The position numbers were made by a program, and so were the translations under genes. Positions 1 to 7,497 of a DNA stretch of 24,313 nt are shown here, piece after piece. The stretch is from Bacillota bacterium (GTDB taxonomy: Bacteria; Bacillota; Clostridia; Lachnospirales; Cellulosilyticaceae). The stretch spans positions 1 through 24,313 of the forward strand of contig JAEWMQ010000078.1 of the NCBI GenBank assembly GCA_023393125.1, written 5' to 3'. Below the pieces are notes generated by a model. It had not been told where the DNA came from. It saw only the letters and a program-made list of their open reading frames with translations, and did no database searches. The stretch's first letter is position 1, and the number at the start of each line of letters is the position of its first letter.

Positions 1-747
1 ACATATAGCAACCTTATAGTAGGCAAGAATGGCGTTAAAGTTACCGTAACCAATACAGGTAAGGTAAGCGGATCAGAAGTTGTTCAAATGTATATTTCTA
101 TGAAACACAGTGAGATTTTCCGTGCTATTCGTGAGTTAAAAGGATTTACCAAGGTGTACTTAGAACCAGGCGAAAGTGTAGAAGTTGAATTACCATTTGA
201 TGATAAGACATTTCGTTACTTCAATGTTAAAACACAACAATGGGAGATTGAAGGCGGAACATATCATATTCAAATTGGTAAAAATGCACATGAAATAATC
301 CTTGAAGAAGCTCTTGAGGTAGAAGGAACAACTACTGAATGTCCTTACCATAAGGAAGAATTACATGAATATTATACTGCACAAGTTAAACAAGTATCTG
401 ATGCTAGCTTTGAATCTTTATTAGGACATGCAATCCCAGAAAGTAAATGGGATCGTAGTAAACCTTTAGAGTTAAACGATACAATTAGTCAAATGTATTA
501 TGCGAAAAGTTGGATTGCCCGTATGGTATTTAAAATTATTACTAGAATCAGAGATAATAGTTTGAAAAAAGGAACTCCAAACTTAAACATTCTTTTCATA
601 TACAACATGCCATTCCGTGGAATTGCGAAGATGATGGGAGGAGCTGTCTCTATGAGTATGGTGGAAGCCGTATTAGAGATGGTTAATGGGAAGTTTTTCA
701 GAGGCCTAAAACATTTGATTACTGCAACGCTCAAAAATAGAAAGTAG
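1..747 (+). CDS. Glycoside hydrolase family 3 (beta-glucosidase-like), C-terminal part only
   Basis: The reading frame is open from base 1, so this is the 3' part of a longer gene; the first ATG at 88 lies inside a domain and is not the start. Bases 1-310 encode a fibronectin III-like domain of the kind that closes GH3 glycosidases: VTVTNTGKVSGSEVVQMYIS, then ELKGFTKVYLEPGESVEVE, then a W-x-I-EGG-TYHIQIG segment. The catalytic domains lie outside the window. After this domain there is an extra tail of about 135 residues ending in hydrophobic and basic stretches (WIARMVFKII; HLITATLKNRK) that may touch the membrane. The gene is followed after 9 nt by the GtrA-like gene and is probably cotranscribed with it. 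Family membership is clear; substrate (beta-glucoside, beta-xyloside or other) cannot be told from this part. Confidence 0.85.
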   Translation, partial: TYSNLIVGKNGVKVTVTNTGKVSGSEVVQMYISMKHSEIFRAIRELKGFTKVYLEPGESVEVELPFDDKTFRYFNVKTQQWEIEGGTYHIQIGKNAHEIILEEALEVEGTTTECPYHKEELHEYYTAQVKQVSDASFESLLGHAIPESKWDRSKPLELNDTISQMYYAKSWIARMVFKIITRIRDNSLKKGTPNLNILFIYNMPFRGIAKMMGGAVSMSMVEAVLEMVNGKFFRGLKHLITATLKNRK

Positions 748-756
748 GAGATAGAT

Positions 757-1251
757 ATGATTGAAACAATAAAAGCATGGAAAAGTAAGCATCCTGATTT
801 ATATGAATTTATACTATTTAATATAATGAGCAACGTTGCTACAATTACAAACTTTTTAGTATTGGCGATTACAACCAATTTTATTTTTAAAGGGCTTGCT
901 GCACAATCATTTCAATGGTTTATATTTGACTACACATTAGAAAATGGTGGCTTATGTGGATTTTTAGGCTTTTTAACAGCATATGTCGCAGCACAAATAG
1001 TCAACTTTATTGTACAACGTAAAGTAGTATTTGGTGCTACATGCAACATCCTAAAAGTGTTACCATGGTATATCGCAACAGTAGTAGTAGCCGGAATATT
1101 ATCAATCTGGTTACCACCATATGTCATCAATTATGTAACACCATACATCGGAAGTACTGCAGCCACTTATGTAGCTAACATCGTAAACATCATATTACAA
1201 GTAGTAATCAACTACCCAATGATGAAGTTCGTTATAATGAAAAAAGATTAA
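757..1251 (+). CDS. GtrA-like small membrane protein
   Basis: A 164-residue integral membrane protein with about four hydrophobic segments (roughly residues 20-45, 66-90, 100-122 and 133-158) and a short basic N-terminus, as in the GtrA/DPMS accessory family. Members are thought to help move or use lipid-linked sugars in surface polysaccharide synthesis. The IVNFIVQRKVVF stretch after the second segment is typical of the family. AGGAG at 746-750, overlapping the stop of the GH3 gene, is the ribosome binding site. A good hairpin terminator follows at 1305. Context (GH3 before; UDP-galactopyranose mutase and glycosyltransferase after) supports a glycan role. The assignment rests on topology and partial motif recognition, so the exact function is inferred. 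Confidence 0.7.
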   Translation: MIETIKAWKSKHPDLYEFILFNIMSNVATITNFLVLAITTNFIFKGLAAQSFQWFIFDYTLENGGLCGFLGFLTAYVAAQIVNFIVQRKVVFGATCNILKVLPWYIATVVVAGILSIWLPPYVINYVTPYIGSTAATYVANIVNIILQVVINYPMMKFVIMKKD

Positions 1252-1304
1252 ACGTAGTTCTTTATTAACAACTTGAAATAATTTCAGTTAATAAACAGTT
1301 TTTT

Positions 1305-1347
1305 ACAACTCTAGTGGCTTATAGTACTAGAGTTGTTTCTGTATTTT
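1305..1347 (+). terminator. Rho-independent terminator after the GtrA-like gene
   Basis: Perfect 11-bp inverted repeat ACAACTCTAGT (1305-1315) and ACTAGAGTTGT (1326-1336) with a 10-nt loop, followed by a T-rich stretch (TTCTGTATTTT). It ends the GH3-GtrA transcript. Confidence 0.8.
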
Positions 1348-1437
1348 ACTCAATCATTTCTAACAGTTTTGACTCAAAGTATAGAGTTTAAAAAATAATA
1401 AAAATATAAACTAGGTTACATAAATGTTGGAAAATTA

Positions 1438-1466
1438 TTGTCATTATGTTGACCGTACATTATAAT
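1438..1466 (+). promoter_or_regulatory. Sigma-A type promoter for glf
   Basis: TTGTCA at 1438-1443, a 17-nt spacer, and a perfect TATAAT at 1461-1466, placed 35 nt ahead of the glf start and after the upstream terminator. Spacing and sequence are close to the housekeeping consensus. Confidence 0.75.
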
Positions 1467-1500
1467 AAGACGATAAAAAAATGATTAAAGGGGGAAAATT

Positions 1501-2598
1501 ATGTACGATTATTTGATTGTTGGTGCAGGGTTGTTTGGCTCTATTTTTGCTTATGAAGCAAAAAAAAGAGGGAAAACATGCCTTGTTATTGACAAAAGAG
1601 ATCATATAGGGGGCAATATCTATACCAAAGAAATAAGAGGAATTCATGTTCATCAGTATGGTGCCCATATTTTTCATACTTCAAATGAAAAGGTTTGGAA
1701 GTATATTAATCAGTTTGCAACATTTAATCAATATATAAATGCGCCTATTGCACGCTATAAAGATGAAGTGTACAATATGCCATTTAATATGAATACATTT
1801 AATAAATTATGGGGGGTAACCACACCTAAAGAGGCACAAGCCATTATTGATAAGCAGAAGAAGGAAAGTGGCATTAAGGTTCCTCGTAATTTAGAAGAAC
1901 AAGCCATTAGTCTGGTCGGTAAGGATATCTATGAAAAATTAATTAAAGGTTATACCCAAAAGCAATGGGGAAAGAACTGCACGGAATTACCTGCTTTTAT
2001 TATTAGGCGCTTACCACTTAGGTTTACATATGATAATAACTATTTCAATGATTGTTATCAAGGAATTCCTATAGGAGGCTATACAAAGATTATTGAAAAA
2101 ATGCTAGAAGGAATTGAGGTGCGTCTAGCGTGTGACTTCTTCAAAGAACGTACCACATTAGAAAATTGTGCTAAGAAAATAGTATTTACAGGCATGATTG
2201 ATCAGTTTTATGATTATCAATTTGGTGAATTAGAATATCGCTCCCTTAGATTTGAAAGTGAAATATTAGATGAGGAAAACTATCAAGGTAATGCAGTAGT
2301 CAATTATACAGAGTATGAAGTGCCCTATACAAGAATAATTGAACATAAGCATTTTGAATATGGAACACAGTTAGAAACAGTTATAACAAGAGAGTATCCT
2401 GCAAACTGGGAAAAAGGTGATGAGCCTTATTATCCTATTAATGATGAAAAAAATAATACATTATATAGCCAGTATGAGGCACTAGCAAAGAATGAAGAAA
2501 ATATTATTTTTGGTGGAAGATTGGGTCTCTATAAATATTATGATATGCATCAAATTATAGAGGTCGCATTAGAATGCGCAGAAAAGGAGCTATCTTAG
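1501..2598 (+). CDS. glf: UDP-galactopyranose mutase
   Basis: A 365-residue cytoplasmic flavoenzyme that interconverts UDP-galactopyranose and UDP-galactofuranose, supplying galactofuranose for cell-surface glycans. The N-terminus carries the FAD-binding Rossmann motif GAGLFG (residues 8-13) followed by the acidic strand end LVIDKRDHIGGN. Family signatures are HQYGAHIFHT, YTQKQWG, NYFNDCYQGIPIGGY and, near the C-terminus, GRLGLYKYYDMHQ. Length matches bacterial Glf (about 365-390). Start ATG 1501 is preceded by AAAGGGG (1488-1494) and by its own promoter. The downstream glycosyltransferase starts 22 nt after the stop, so the two form an operon and the glycosyltransferase may use or accompany galactofuranose. 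Confidence is high. Confidence 0.95.
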   Translation: MYDYLIVGAGLFGSIFAYEAKKRGKTCLVIDKRDHIGGNIYTKEIRGIHVHQYGAHIFHTSNEKVWKYINQFATFNQYINAPIARYKDEVYNMPFNMNTFNKLWGVTTPKEAQAIIDKQKKESGIKVPRNLEEQAISLVGKDIYEKLIKGYTQKQWGKNCTELPAFIIRRLPLRFTYDNNYFNDCYQGIPIGGYTKIIEKMLEGIEVRLACDFFKERTTLENCAKKIVFTGMIDQFYDYQFGELEYRSLRFESEILDEENYQGNAVVNYTEYEVPYTRIIEHKHFEYGTQLETVITREYPANWEKGDEPYYPINDEKNNTLYSQYEALAKNEENIIFGGRLGLYKYYDMHQIIEVALECAEKELS

Positions 2599-2620
2599 TT
2601 AACAAAGAGAGGAACGTAAT

Positions 2621-3637
2621 ATGAAGATTTTATCCGTAGCAATACCTTGCTATAATTCAAAAGATTATATGAAAAACTGCATCGAATCTCTATTAGTTGG
2701 AGGAGAGGATGTTGAAATTATCATTGTGAATGATGGTTCTGCTGATGAGACGGGGCAAATAGCAGATGACTATGCGGGGCGCTATCCATCTATTATCAAA
2801 GCTGTGCATCAATCTAATGGTGGACATGGTGAAGCTGTAAATACGGGATTAAAACATGCTACTGGTCTATATTTTAAAGTAGTAGATAGTGATGATTGGG
2901 TAGATGAAGAGGCCTATCTTAAAATACTTAACACCCTTCGCAATATGGTGGAAACTAAAAAGAATTTAGATATGCTTATTAGCAACTACGTTTATGAAAA
3001 AGAAGGTGCTAAGCATAAAAAAAGTGTGAGGTATACCTCAGCTCTTCCACAGGAAAAGCTTTTCACCTGGGATGATGTAAAAAACTTTCGTAAAGGACAG
3101 TATATGCTTATGCATGCGGTTATTTACCGCACACAATTGTTAAGAGATTGTGGACTAAAACTTCCTAAACATACTTTCTATGTGGATAATCTCTTTGTAT
3201 ACATACCATTACCATCAGTGAAAACCATGTACTATATGGATGTGGATTTTTATCGCTATTACATAGGTAGAGAAGACCAATCTGTTAACGAAAAGGTTAT
3301 GATTAGCCGTATGGATCAACAAATAAAAGTGAACAAAATAATGGTAGATGCATTCCGTTTGGAAGAGATACCTAATAAAAAGCTGCGCCGCTATATGCGT
3401 CATTATTTAGAGATTATCACTATTGTATCAAGTATACTTTGCATTAAGTCAGCATCAGAAAAACATCTTCAGATGAAGAAAGAGTTGTGGCATTATATTA
3501 AAGAAAGAGATAGTCGTTTATATTGGGTTTTAAGATTCAGCATGTTAGGTCAGCTAAGTCATTTACCAGGTTGGCTAGGACGTAAAATATCTGTTACGGT
3601 CTATAAGATCACACAGAAATTAGTTGGATTTAATTAG
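2621..3637 (+). CDS. Glycosyltransferase family 2
   Basis: A 338-residue GT-A fold glycosyltransferase. The N-terminal catalytic domain has the usual opening strand SVAIPCYNSKDYMKNCIESL, the nucleotide-binding IIVNDGSADET (about residues 34-44) and the metal-binding VDSDDW (89-93). NGGHGEAVNTGL lies between them, as in GT2 proteins that act on surface polysaccharides. The C-terminal ~120 residues are helical and basic with no clear transmembrane helix. The ribosome binding site is GAGAGG at 2607-2612. It lies directly after glf and is followed by a terminator, so glf and this gene make a two-gene transcript. The transferred sugar is not shown by the sequence; a galactofuranosyl or galactosyl transfer would suit the neighbour. 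Confidence 0.88.
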   Translation: MKILSVAIPCYNSKDYMKNCIESLLVGGEDVEIIIVNDGSADETGQIADDYAGRYPSIIKAVHQSNGGHGEAVNTGLKHATGLYFKVVDSDDWVDEEAYLKILNTLRNMVETKKNLDMLISNYVYEKEGAKHKKSVRYTSALPQEKLFTWDDVKNFRKGQYMLMHAVIYRTQLLRDCGLKLPKHTFYVDNLFVYIPLPSVKTMYYMDVDFYRYYIGREDQSVNEKVMISRMDQQIKVNKIMVDAFRLEEIPNKKLRRYMRHYLEIITIVSSILCIKSASEKHLQMKKELWHYIKERDSRLYWVLRFSMLGQLSHLPGWLGRKISVTVYKITQKLVGFN

Positions 3638-3938
3638 TAACATCTGTAGATCGTGACATTAAGAGAGATAAAAAGGTGCTAATGCAAAATGAGTATCTAT
3701 AAACTTTAATGAAATAAGAACCGTAAAACTAGAGATTTCATACTGGTTTTACGGTTCTTTCACTGCATAACCAAATTACTATTGATGTTCATAGGCGGTT
3801 CATGCATTTTAAGGTACTCCTTTTTTATATGTGTGCTTGAGTTGACACCTACTTTGAAGGTGGATTTTAAAATAAAAGGTGGGATAAAGCGCATCTTAGT
3901 GCGATAAAAGTAGAATGAGGTGAAATGGCTAAGATGAT
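3638..3938. other. Convergent intergenic region
   Basis: About 300 bp between a plus-strand and a minus-strand gene ending toward each other. Besides the terminator at 3716-3762 it holds only weak short hairpins, such as CACCT/AGGTG at 3846-3862 and CGCA/TGCG near 3891-3904, that might help end the minus-strand transcript. I see no coding potential. Confidence 0.5.
3716..3762 (+). terminator. Strong hairpin terminator after the glycosyltransferase
   Basis: Perfect 14-bp inverted repeat AAGAACCGTAAAAC (3716-3729) and GTTTTACGGTTCTT (3746-3759) with a 16-nt loop. The T run after the stem is short, but the stem itself ends in T residues. It could work in both directions, since the minus-strand operon converges on this region. 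Confidence 0.75.
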
Positions 3939-4373
3939 TTAGAATGTATGACTGAGCTGATCTATAGAAAAAATCGTTTGGTCACCAAGAAGCTTAAAGT
4001 TAAAGCTACTAGAAGTTTGCCTTATAATTTCAAAGGTCATCATATCGTGAAACTCTTCTATTTGATCTGGATAAGTAATAGTGATAAGCAAGGAAAAATA
4101 CTGCTTAGAACTACCTAATCTAAAAATATCGCAGCTTAAGTTGACTTCATCAGTGATACCGTAAATATTATTAAAACCTATAAGGGTTATTTCACAGTAA
4201 GCTATAATACAGCTGTAAAGTAGTTCTTCACTACAAGCTTCAGCTGGGAAGTAACTATAGTAAAGTCCACAGTTGTCATCGTATAGAAATATCTCTTTTC
4301 CAGTAGCATTTAGTTTCTTATAATATTTCTCATCTATAAAAAGCTTACAATTTATATTTATACCATAATCCAT
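3939..4373 (-). CDS. Hypothetical protein, last gene of the mop operon
   Basis: A 144-residue protein I do not recognise. It has no signal peptide and no membrane segment. It is acidic and rich in Tyr, Phe and Ile, with six cysteines, of which C64 and C69 in EACSEELLYSCIIAYC are closest to a cluster. It begins MDYGININCKLFID and ends in TIFSIDQLSHTF; the alternation of hydrophobic and polar residues suggests an alpha/beta fold. The ribosome binding site GAAGGGGG just upstream of 4373 is strong, and the gap to the PqqD-like gene is only 26 nt, so the gene is real and cotranscribed. Any role with PqqD or molybdenum is inference from position alone. Confidence 0.65.
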   Translation of the reverse strand: MDYGININCKLFIDEKYYKKLNATGKEIFLYDDNCGLYYSYFPAEACSEELLYSCIIAYCEITLIGFNNIYGITDEVNLSCDIFRLGSSKQYFSLLITITYPDQIEEFHDMMTFEIIRQTSSSFNFKLLGDQTIFSIDQLSHTF

Positions 4374-4399
4374 ATGGATACCCCCTTCAAATTTGAAAT

Positions 4400-4690
4400 T
4401 TACTTTGTATAATTAACAACCTTTCCATTAATAAGTTTAGCTAAAAACTCACCTACATCAGCTTCGGCATCCTCTCTATCTATATGCTTTTTAGTAACAA
4501 GAGCTGAAACGAGTTCTTCTGGAGTACAGCCTTTTTCTAATTTGTCCCATAAGAAAATGCCAGTTTCATTTATAGAAGGTAGGCCATCTAATGCCCCATT
4601 ATTGGTATCTGTTTCATAAGCTAAGCAAAACTCGCCACCTAGTTCTCTAAGTATAAATCCTTTTTTGATTTTAATCGTTTTAATGAGCAT
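4400..4690 (-). CDS. PqqD-like protein (RiPP recognition element fold)
   Basis: A 96-residue protein with the PqqD-family layout: an N-terminal beta region with FILRELGGEFCLAYE, then NETGIFLWDKLEKG (the conserved N-x-x-G-x-x-[IL]-W-x-x-L segment), then CTPEELVSAL and a C-terminal helix DAEADVGEFLAKLINGKVV. Family members bind leader peptides and deliver them to modifying enzymes, usually radical SAM maturases, but many stand-alone copies have no known role. There is no maturase or obvious precursor peptide in this window. The gene starts 14 nt after the HTH-PBP regulator and has its own binding site AAAGGAGT, so it belongs to the mop operon. Family call is good; function here is unknown. Confidence 0.75.
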   Translation of the reverse strand: MLIKTIKIKKGFILRELGGEFCLAYETDTNNGALDGLPSINETGIFLWDKLEKGCTPEELVSALVTKKHIDREDAEADVGEFLAKLINGKVVNYTK

Positions 4691-4704
4691 TTAAGACTCC
4701 TTTC

Positions 4705-5670
4705 CTAATGAATAATGGTTCCAGTCTCTGATAAGTCGTAGCCAGGTAAATAAGAAAGTTGATTTTTAAAAGTTTCTGATTGGATGATCTGAGTAATTAC
4801 CTCATAAATTTGCTCTTTAAGTACAGATTTCTTAAAAACTAAATCATAGTTTTCTTGTTGGATAGGAATAAAATCAAGAGTAGGAAATTGTTCTAGGGCA
4901 TTAGCATGACCCATAGCTACGTCTGCCATACCCATAGCTACTTGACCAGCACAAGTTGTGTGAGATAAAACTTCTTTTTCGTAGCCGGCAATGGAGAGAG
5001 GTGAAATATTTTTAAGACGAAGATGCTCGTCTAATAATACTCTTGTGCCACTACCTTTTTCCCGATTAACAAAGGTGATTTCTGGTCTTACTAAATCCTC
5101 GAAATTAGTAATTGACTTTGGATTACCCTTTTGTACATAAAAGCCTTGCATACGTTTAAAGAGATGAATGACTACTGTTTCCACCCCGGGAAGAAGATGC
5201 TGTATATAGGAAAGATTATAGGATTGATCTGTTCCATTCCAGAGATGAGTAGTAGCTAAATGAACTTTATCAAAGTACAAAGCATAAAGGCTATTGTAGC
5301 TTCCCATATAAGAACGAAGAGTAGGCATGCCTAAAGGATGTGCTTCGATATAGGAACAAAGCATATCTAAAACAGGGTCTTGGCCGCAGATAATAAGGCC
5401 ATTAGAATGCTTTAAATACTCATTTTTGAGTAATGCATTTTCAGGATAATGAGAAGGGGGCATAGGAGCAGGAGTGCTCCTAATAAGAAGAGGCGTAGCT
5501 GTTGTAGGAGGAGAAATCTGTAAGTAGGTATTGAGTTGAACTTCAGATATTCTAAGCTGTTTACCAATCTTGGTGGACTCAAGTTCACCTCTCTTAATGA
5601 GGTCATAGACAGTATGTTTTTTGATTTTAAGTTGATCTGCTATTTCTTGAGGTGTGTAGAGTTTTTCCAT
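4705..5670 (-). CDS. One-component regulator: excisionase-type HTH fused to a periplasmic-binding-protein domain, probably molybdate-responsive
   Basis: A 321-residue cytoplasmic protein. Residues 1-51 are a MerR/excisionase-type helix-turn-helix (LYTPQEIADQLKIKKHTVYD, then KIGKQLRI). After a proline-rich linker (about 52-75) comes a substrate-binding domain (about 85-315) of the PBP-like type found in clostridial molybdate-linked regulators, with motifs LIICGQDPVLDMLCSYIE, HLWNGTDQSYN, FVNREKGSGTR and GMADVAMGHAN. It lacks the N-terminal ModE wing and any signal peptide, so it is a sensor and not a transporter part. Gene order (mop upstream by 37 nt, modABC divergent) supports molybdate or tungstate sensing and control of both transcripts. 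The start is set by GAGAGGGGG at 5679-5687. The ligand is inferred, not shown. Confidence 0.82.
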   Translation of the reverse strand: MEKLYTPQEIADQLKIKKHTVYDLIKRGELESTKIGKQLRISEVQLNTYLQISPPTTATPLLIRSTPAPMPPSHYPENALLKNEYLKHSNGLIICGQDPVLDMLCSYIEAHPLGMPTLRSYMGSYNSLYALYFDKVHLATTHLWNGTDQSYNLSYIQHLLPGVETVVIHLFKRMQGFYVQKGNPKSITNFEDLVRPEITFVNREKGSGTRVLLDEHLRLKNISPLSIAGYEKEVLSHTTCAGQVAMGMADVAMGHANALEQFPTLDFIPIQQENYDLVFKKSVLKEQIYEVITQIIQSETFKNQLSYLPGYDLSETGTIIH

Positions 5671-5707
5671 TTTATTTGCCCCCTCTCTAGAATGAGTTTA
5701 TTTACTG

Positions 5708-5920
5708 CTAATCTTCCACGCCAATCATAACTGAGGTGGCTTTAATAAGTGCATAGGCGTCTGAACCAATTTGAAGCTGCAAATCTGTTACAGCTGATTT
5801 TGAAATGGTAGAGACAATAATATTCCCTCCGCCTATATCTAAAGAAATCATAGAGTTAACAGCTCCTTCACTGATGTTAACAATTTTTCCTTTAAGTTGA
5901 TTTCTTGCGCTAACTTTCAT
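5708..5920 (-). CDS. mop: Molbindin (TOBE domain molybdate-binding protein)
   Basis: A 70-residue single TOBE (Mop) domain: SARNQLKGKIVNISEGAVNS, ISLDIGGGNIIVSTISKSAV, then LQIGSDAYALIKATSVMIGV. Molbindins of this size assemble as oligomers and bind molybdate or tungstate in the cytoplasm, storing or buffering it for nitrogenase cofactor synthesis; C. pasteurianum has several close relatives. A perfect AGGAGGTG ribosome binding site (5928-5935) sits 7 nt before the ATG. It is the first gene of the minus-strand operon and is divergent from modA, so it probably shares the regulatory region at 5936-6258. Confidence 0.93.
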   Translation of the reverse strand: MKVSARNQLKGKIVNISEGAVNSMISLDIGGGNIIVSTISKSAVTDLQLQIGSDAYALIKATSVMIGVED

Positions 5921-5935
5921 GGTGGTACACCTCCT

Positions 5936-6258
5936 AAAGTAGTCATATAAAAATATAGTTTTTATTATACGGTTCTAGGAGTAAAAGTATATAGGAAAGC
6001 TAGAAGATGTAAGAATTCGTGCAGAAGATCATGTGGATTTGAGATGGTGCTACTACATAGTGAACAAAAACTTTATTTAAGAGAGGGAGTTTCTAGTGAA
6101 TAATGAAGTATAGCTTCTAAGAAAAAAGAAAATTGGCTACTGTATATCCACGTAAATGCTCTGAGTTCATTGACACAGAAGGCCTAGTGTAGTTAGATGT
6201 TCTATATCAAAATGAACTAAACTAAACAAAAGGCAACAAAACAGCAAAATAGTGAAAT
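5936..6258. promoter_or_regulatory. Divergent mop/modA regulatory region
   Basis: About 320 bp separating two divergent molybdenum transcripts. For the minus strand, a TATAAT (plus-strand ATTATA at 5964-5969) lies 44 nt ahead of the mop start, with only a weak -35. For the plus strand, a perfect TTGACA at 6170-6175 is followed 17 nt later by a poor -10 (TTAGAT, 6193-6198), a pattern that fits a regulated promoter. An AT-rich stretch at 5946-5956 near the mop start could be part of an operator. I could not identify a ModE-type palindrome or a molybdenum-cofactor riboswitch. No coding potential is seen. Confidence 0.5.
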
Positions 6259-6270
6259 GGAGGAGCGTAT

Positions 6271-7143
6271 ATGAAGAAACGTTTAAGTTTTTTAATGATG
6301 ATGTTAGTGTTGTTGGTAGTATGTGTTGGATGTAGTGCTAAGGAAAGTGAAGGAGGCAAAACACAGGTTTCAGCTTCACCAGAGGTGGCAAAGGAAGCAG
6401 TAGAACCTCAGGTCACAGAAACACCAAAGGAAAAAGTGAACTTACAAGTATTTATAGCAGCCAGTTTAAAGAATGCAATGACAGAGATACAAACAAATTA
6501 TAAAGTTCTTCATCCAGAAGTAGAGATTGCATTTAATGCAGATAGCTCTGGTACTCTTCAAAAACAAATTGAAGAAGGAGCAGCCTGTGATGTTTTCTTT
6601 TCAGCAGCTATGAAACAGATGAATGCCCTTAATGATGGTGGTTATGTAATACCAGATTCTACTTCAAAGCTATTAGAGAATAAAGTTGTACTTATTAAAC
6701 CAAAAGGAGGAGAAACAGCCGTCACTGGTTTTGAAGATGTAATGAAAGCTGCTAACCTTGCCTTAGCAGGAGAAGATGTACCTGTAGGTGCTTATGCAAG
6801 AGAGATTTTTACTAACCTTGGCATTTTAGATCAAGTCATGACCATGGAAATTAATGAAGGAGCTAATGTAACAGCCGTTCTTTCAGCTGTCAGCGAAGGT
6901 AGTAATGAAGTGGGTATCGTATATGCTACAGATGATAACTCTGTTAAAGACTCAGTTGAAATCATTGCCGAAGCACCTGCTGATAGCCTAGAAAAGCCGG
7001 TTATTTATCCTGTGGCACTTATCAAAAATGAAGAAGCTAGTGAGGCAGAGACCGCTGCAGCTAAAGAATTTGTAGCCTACTTACAAACAGAAGATGCACT
7101 AAAGGTCATAGAAGCATATGGCTTTGCTAGATACAATAAGTAA
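6271..7143 (+). CDS. modA: Molybdate ABC transporter substrate-binding lipoprotein
   Basis: A 290-residue secreted lipoprotein that captures molybdate outside the membrane and passes it to ModB. The N-terminus is a lipoprotein signal (MKKR, hydrophobic core, lipid-anchored Cys21 in VCVGC), with a low-complexity linker to about residue 50. The ModA domain follows: LQVFIAASLKNAMTEIQ, FNADSSGTLQKQIEEGA, CDVFFSAA, VPVGAYAREI and a C-terminal YGFARYNK close to the family YGF end. The oxyanion-binding serines in AASL and DSSG are present. ATG 6271 is preceded by GGAGGAG (6259-6265). The gene is separated from modB by 354 bp that contain a palindromic element, unlike the usual tight modAB spacing. 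Confidence 0.95.
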   Translation: MKKRLSFLMMMLVLLVVCVGCSAKESEGGKTQVSASPEVAKEAVEPQVTETPKEKVNLQVFIAASLKNAMTEIQTNYKVLHPEVEIAFNADSSGTLQKQIEEGAACDVFFSAAMKQMNALNDGGYVIPDSTSKLLENKVVLIKPKGGETAVTGFEDVMKAANLALAGEDVPVGAYAREIFTNLGILDQVMTMEINEGANVTAVLSAVSEGSNEVGIVYATDDNSVKDSVEIIAEAPADSLEKPVIYPVALIKNEEASEAETAAAKEFVAYLQTEDALKVIEAYGFARYNK

Positions 7144-7497
7144 CAATTCAGTTCTTAAATATCAATAATGTATAAAGCTTCTTTGTAGTTTATTCTTGTA
7201 AAGTAGTAGCTATGTAGGGAGACTAGTGGACTTGCTGGAAGAGGCATTGGAATGGAGCTTAGAAACTCTTAATGAAATAATCCTTATGGGTTTTAGGGCG
7301 AGTGTCTGAGCGTAGCGAGTTTTCGCCCGTTCATAAGGATTACGAATTTAGAGTCTCTTAGCGGAGTGAGATAGCAGCTGGAAGCAAGTACACTAGTCGG
7401 ACTATATAGCGGCAGTTTAACTTTACACATTATTATTCAAGTTTATATTTAAATAACGAAGTAGTTACCATTTTTATTATAAAAGGAGGGAAACACA
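7144..7497. other. modA-modB intergenic region
   Basis: Besides the inverted repeat at 7204-7412, it contains a possible weak promoter for modBC: TTTACA at 7422-7427, a 16-nt spacer, and TATATT at 7444-7449. No open reading frame is seen. The palindrome could attenuate read-through from modA, making a second promoter useful. Confidence 0.4.
7204..7412. repeat. ~200-bp near-palindromic element between modA and modB
   Basis: A long imperfect inverted repeat. Outer arms: GACTAGTGGACTTGCT (7221-7236) pairs with AGCAAGTACACTAGTC (7383-7398), 15 of 16; pairing continues outward from 7209 to 7410 with GCTATGTAG/CTATATAGC. Inner arms: 7257-7288 pairs with 7332-7362, including AATCCTTATG with CATAAGGATT. 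The centre is a GC-rich hairpin, GGGCGA (7296-7301) with TCGCCC (7323-7328). No transposase is encoded. It looks like a non-autonomous mobile or REP/MITE-like unit, or a very large RNA hairpin in the modA 3' region. Its GC-rich core (GAGCGTAGCGAG) differs in composition from the flanks. Confidence 0.72.

Noticed and set aside
5936..6270. Molybdenum-cofactor riboswitch upstream of modA
   Set aside because: I could not build the expected multi-stem fold, and a direct DNA-binding regulator is encoded next door.
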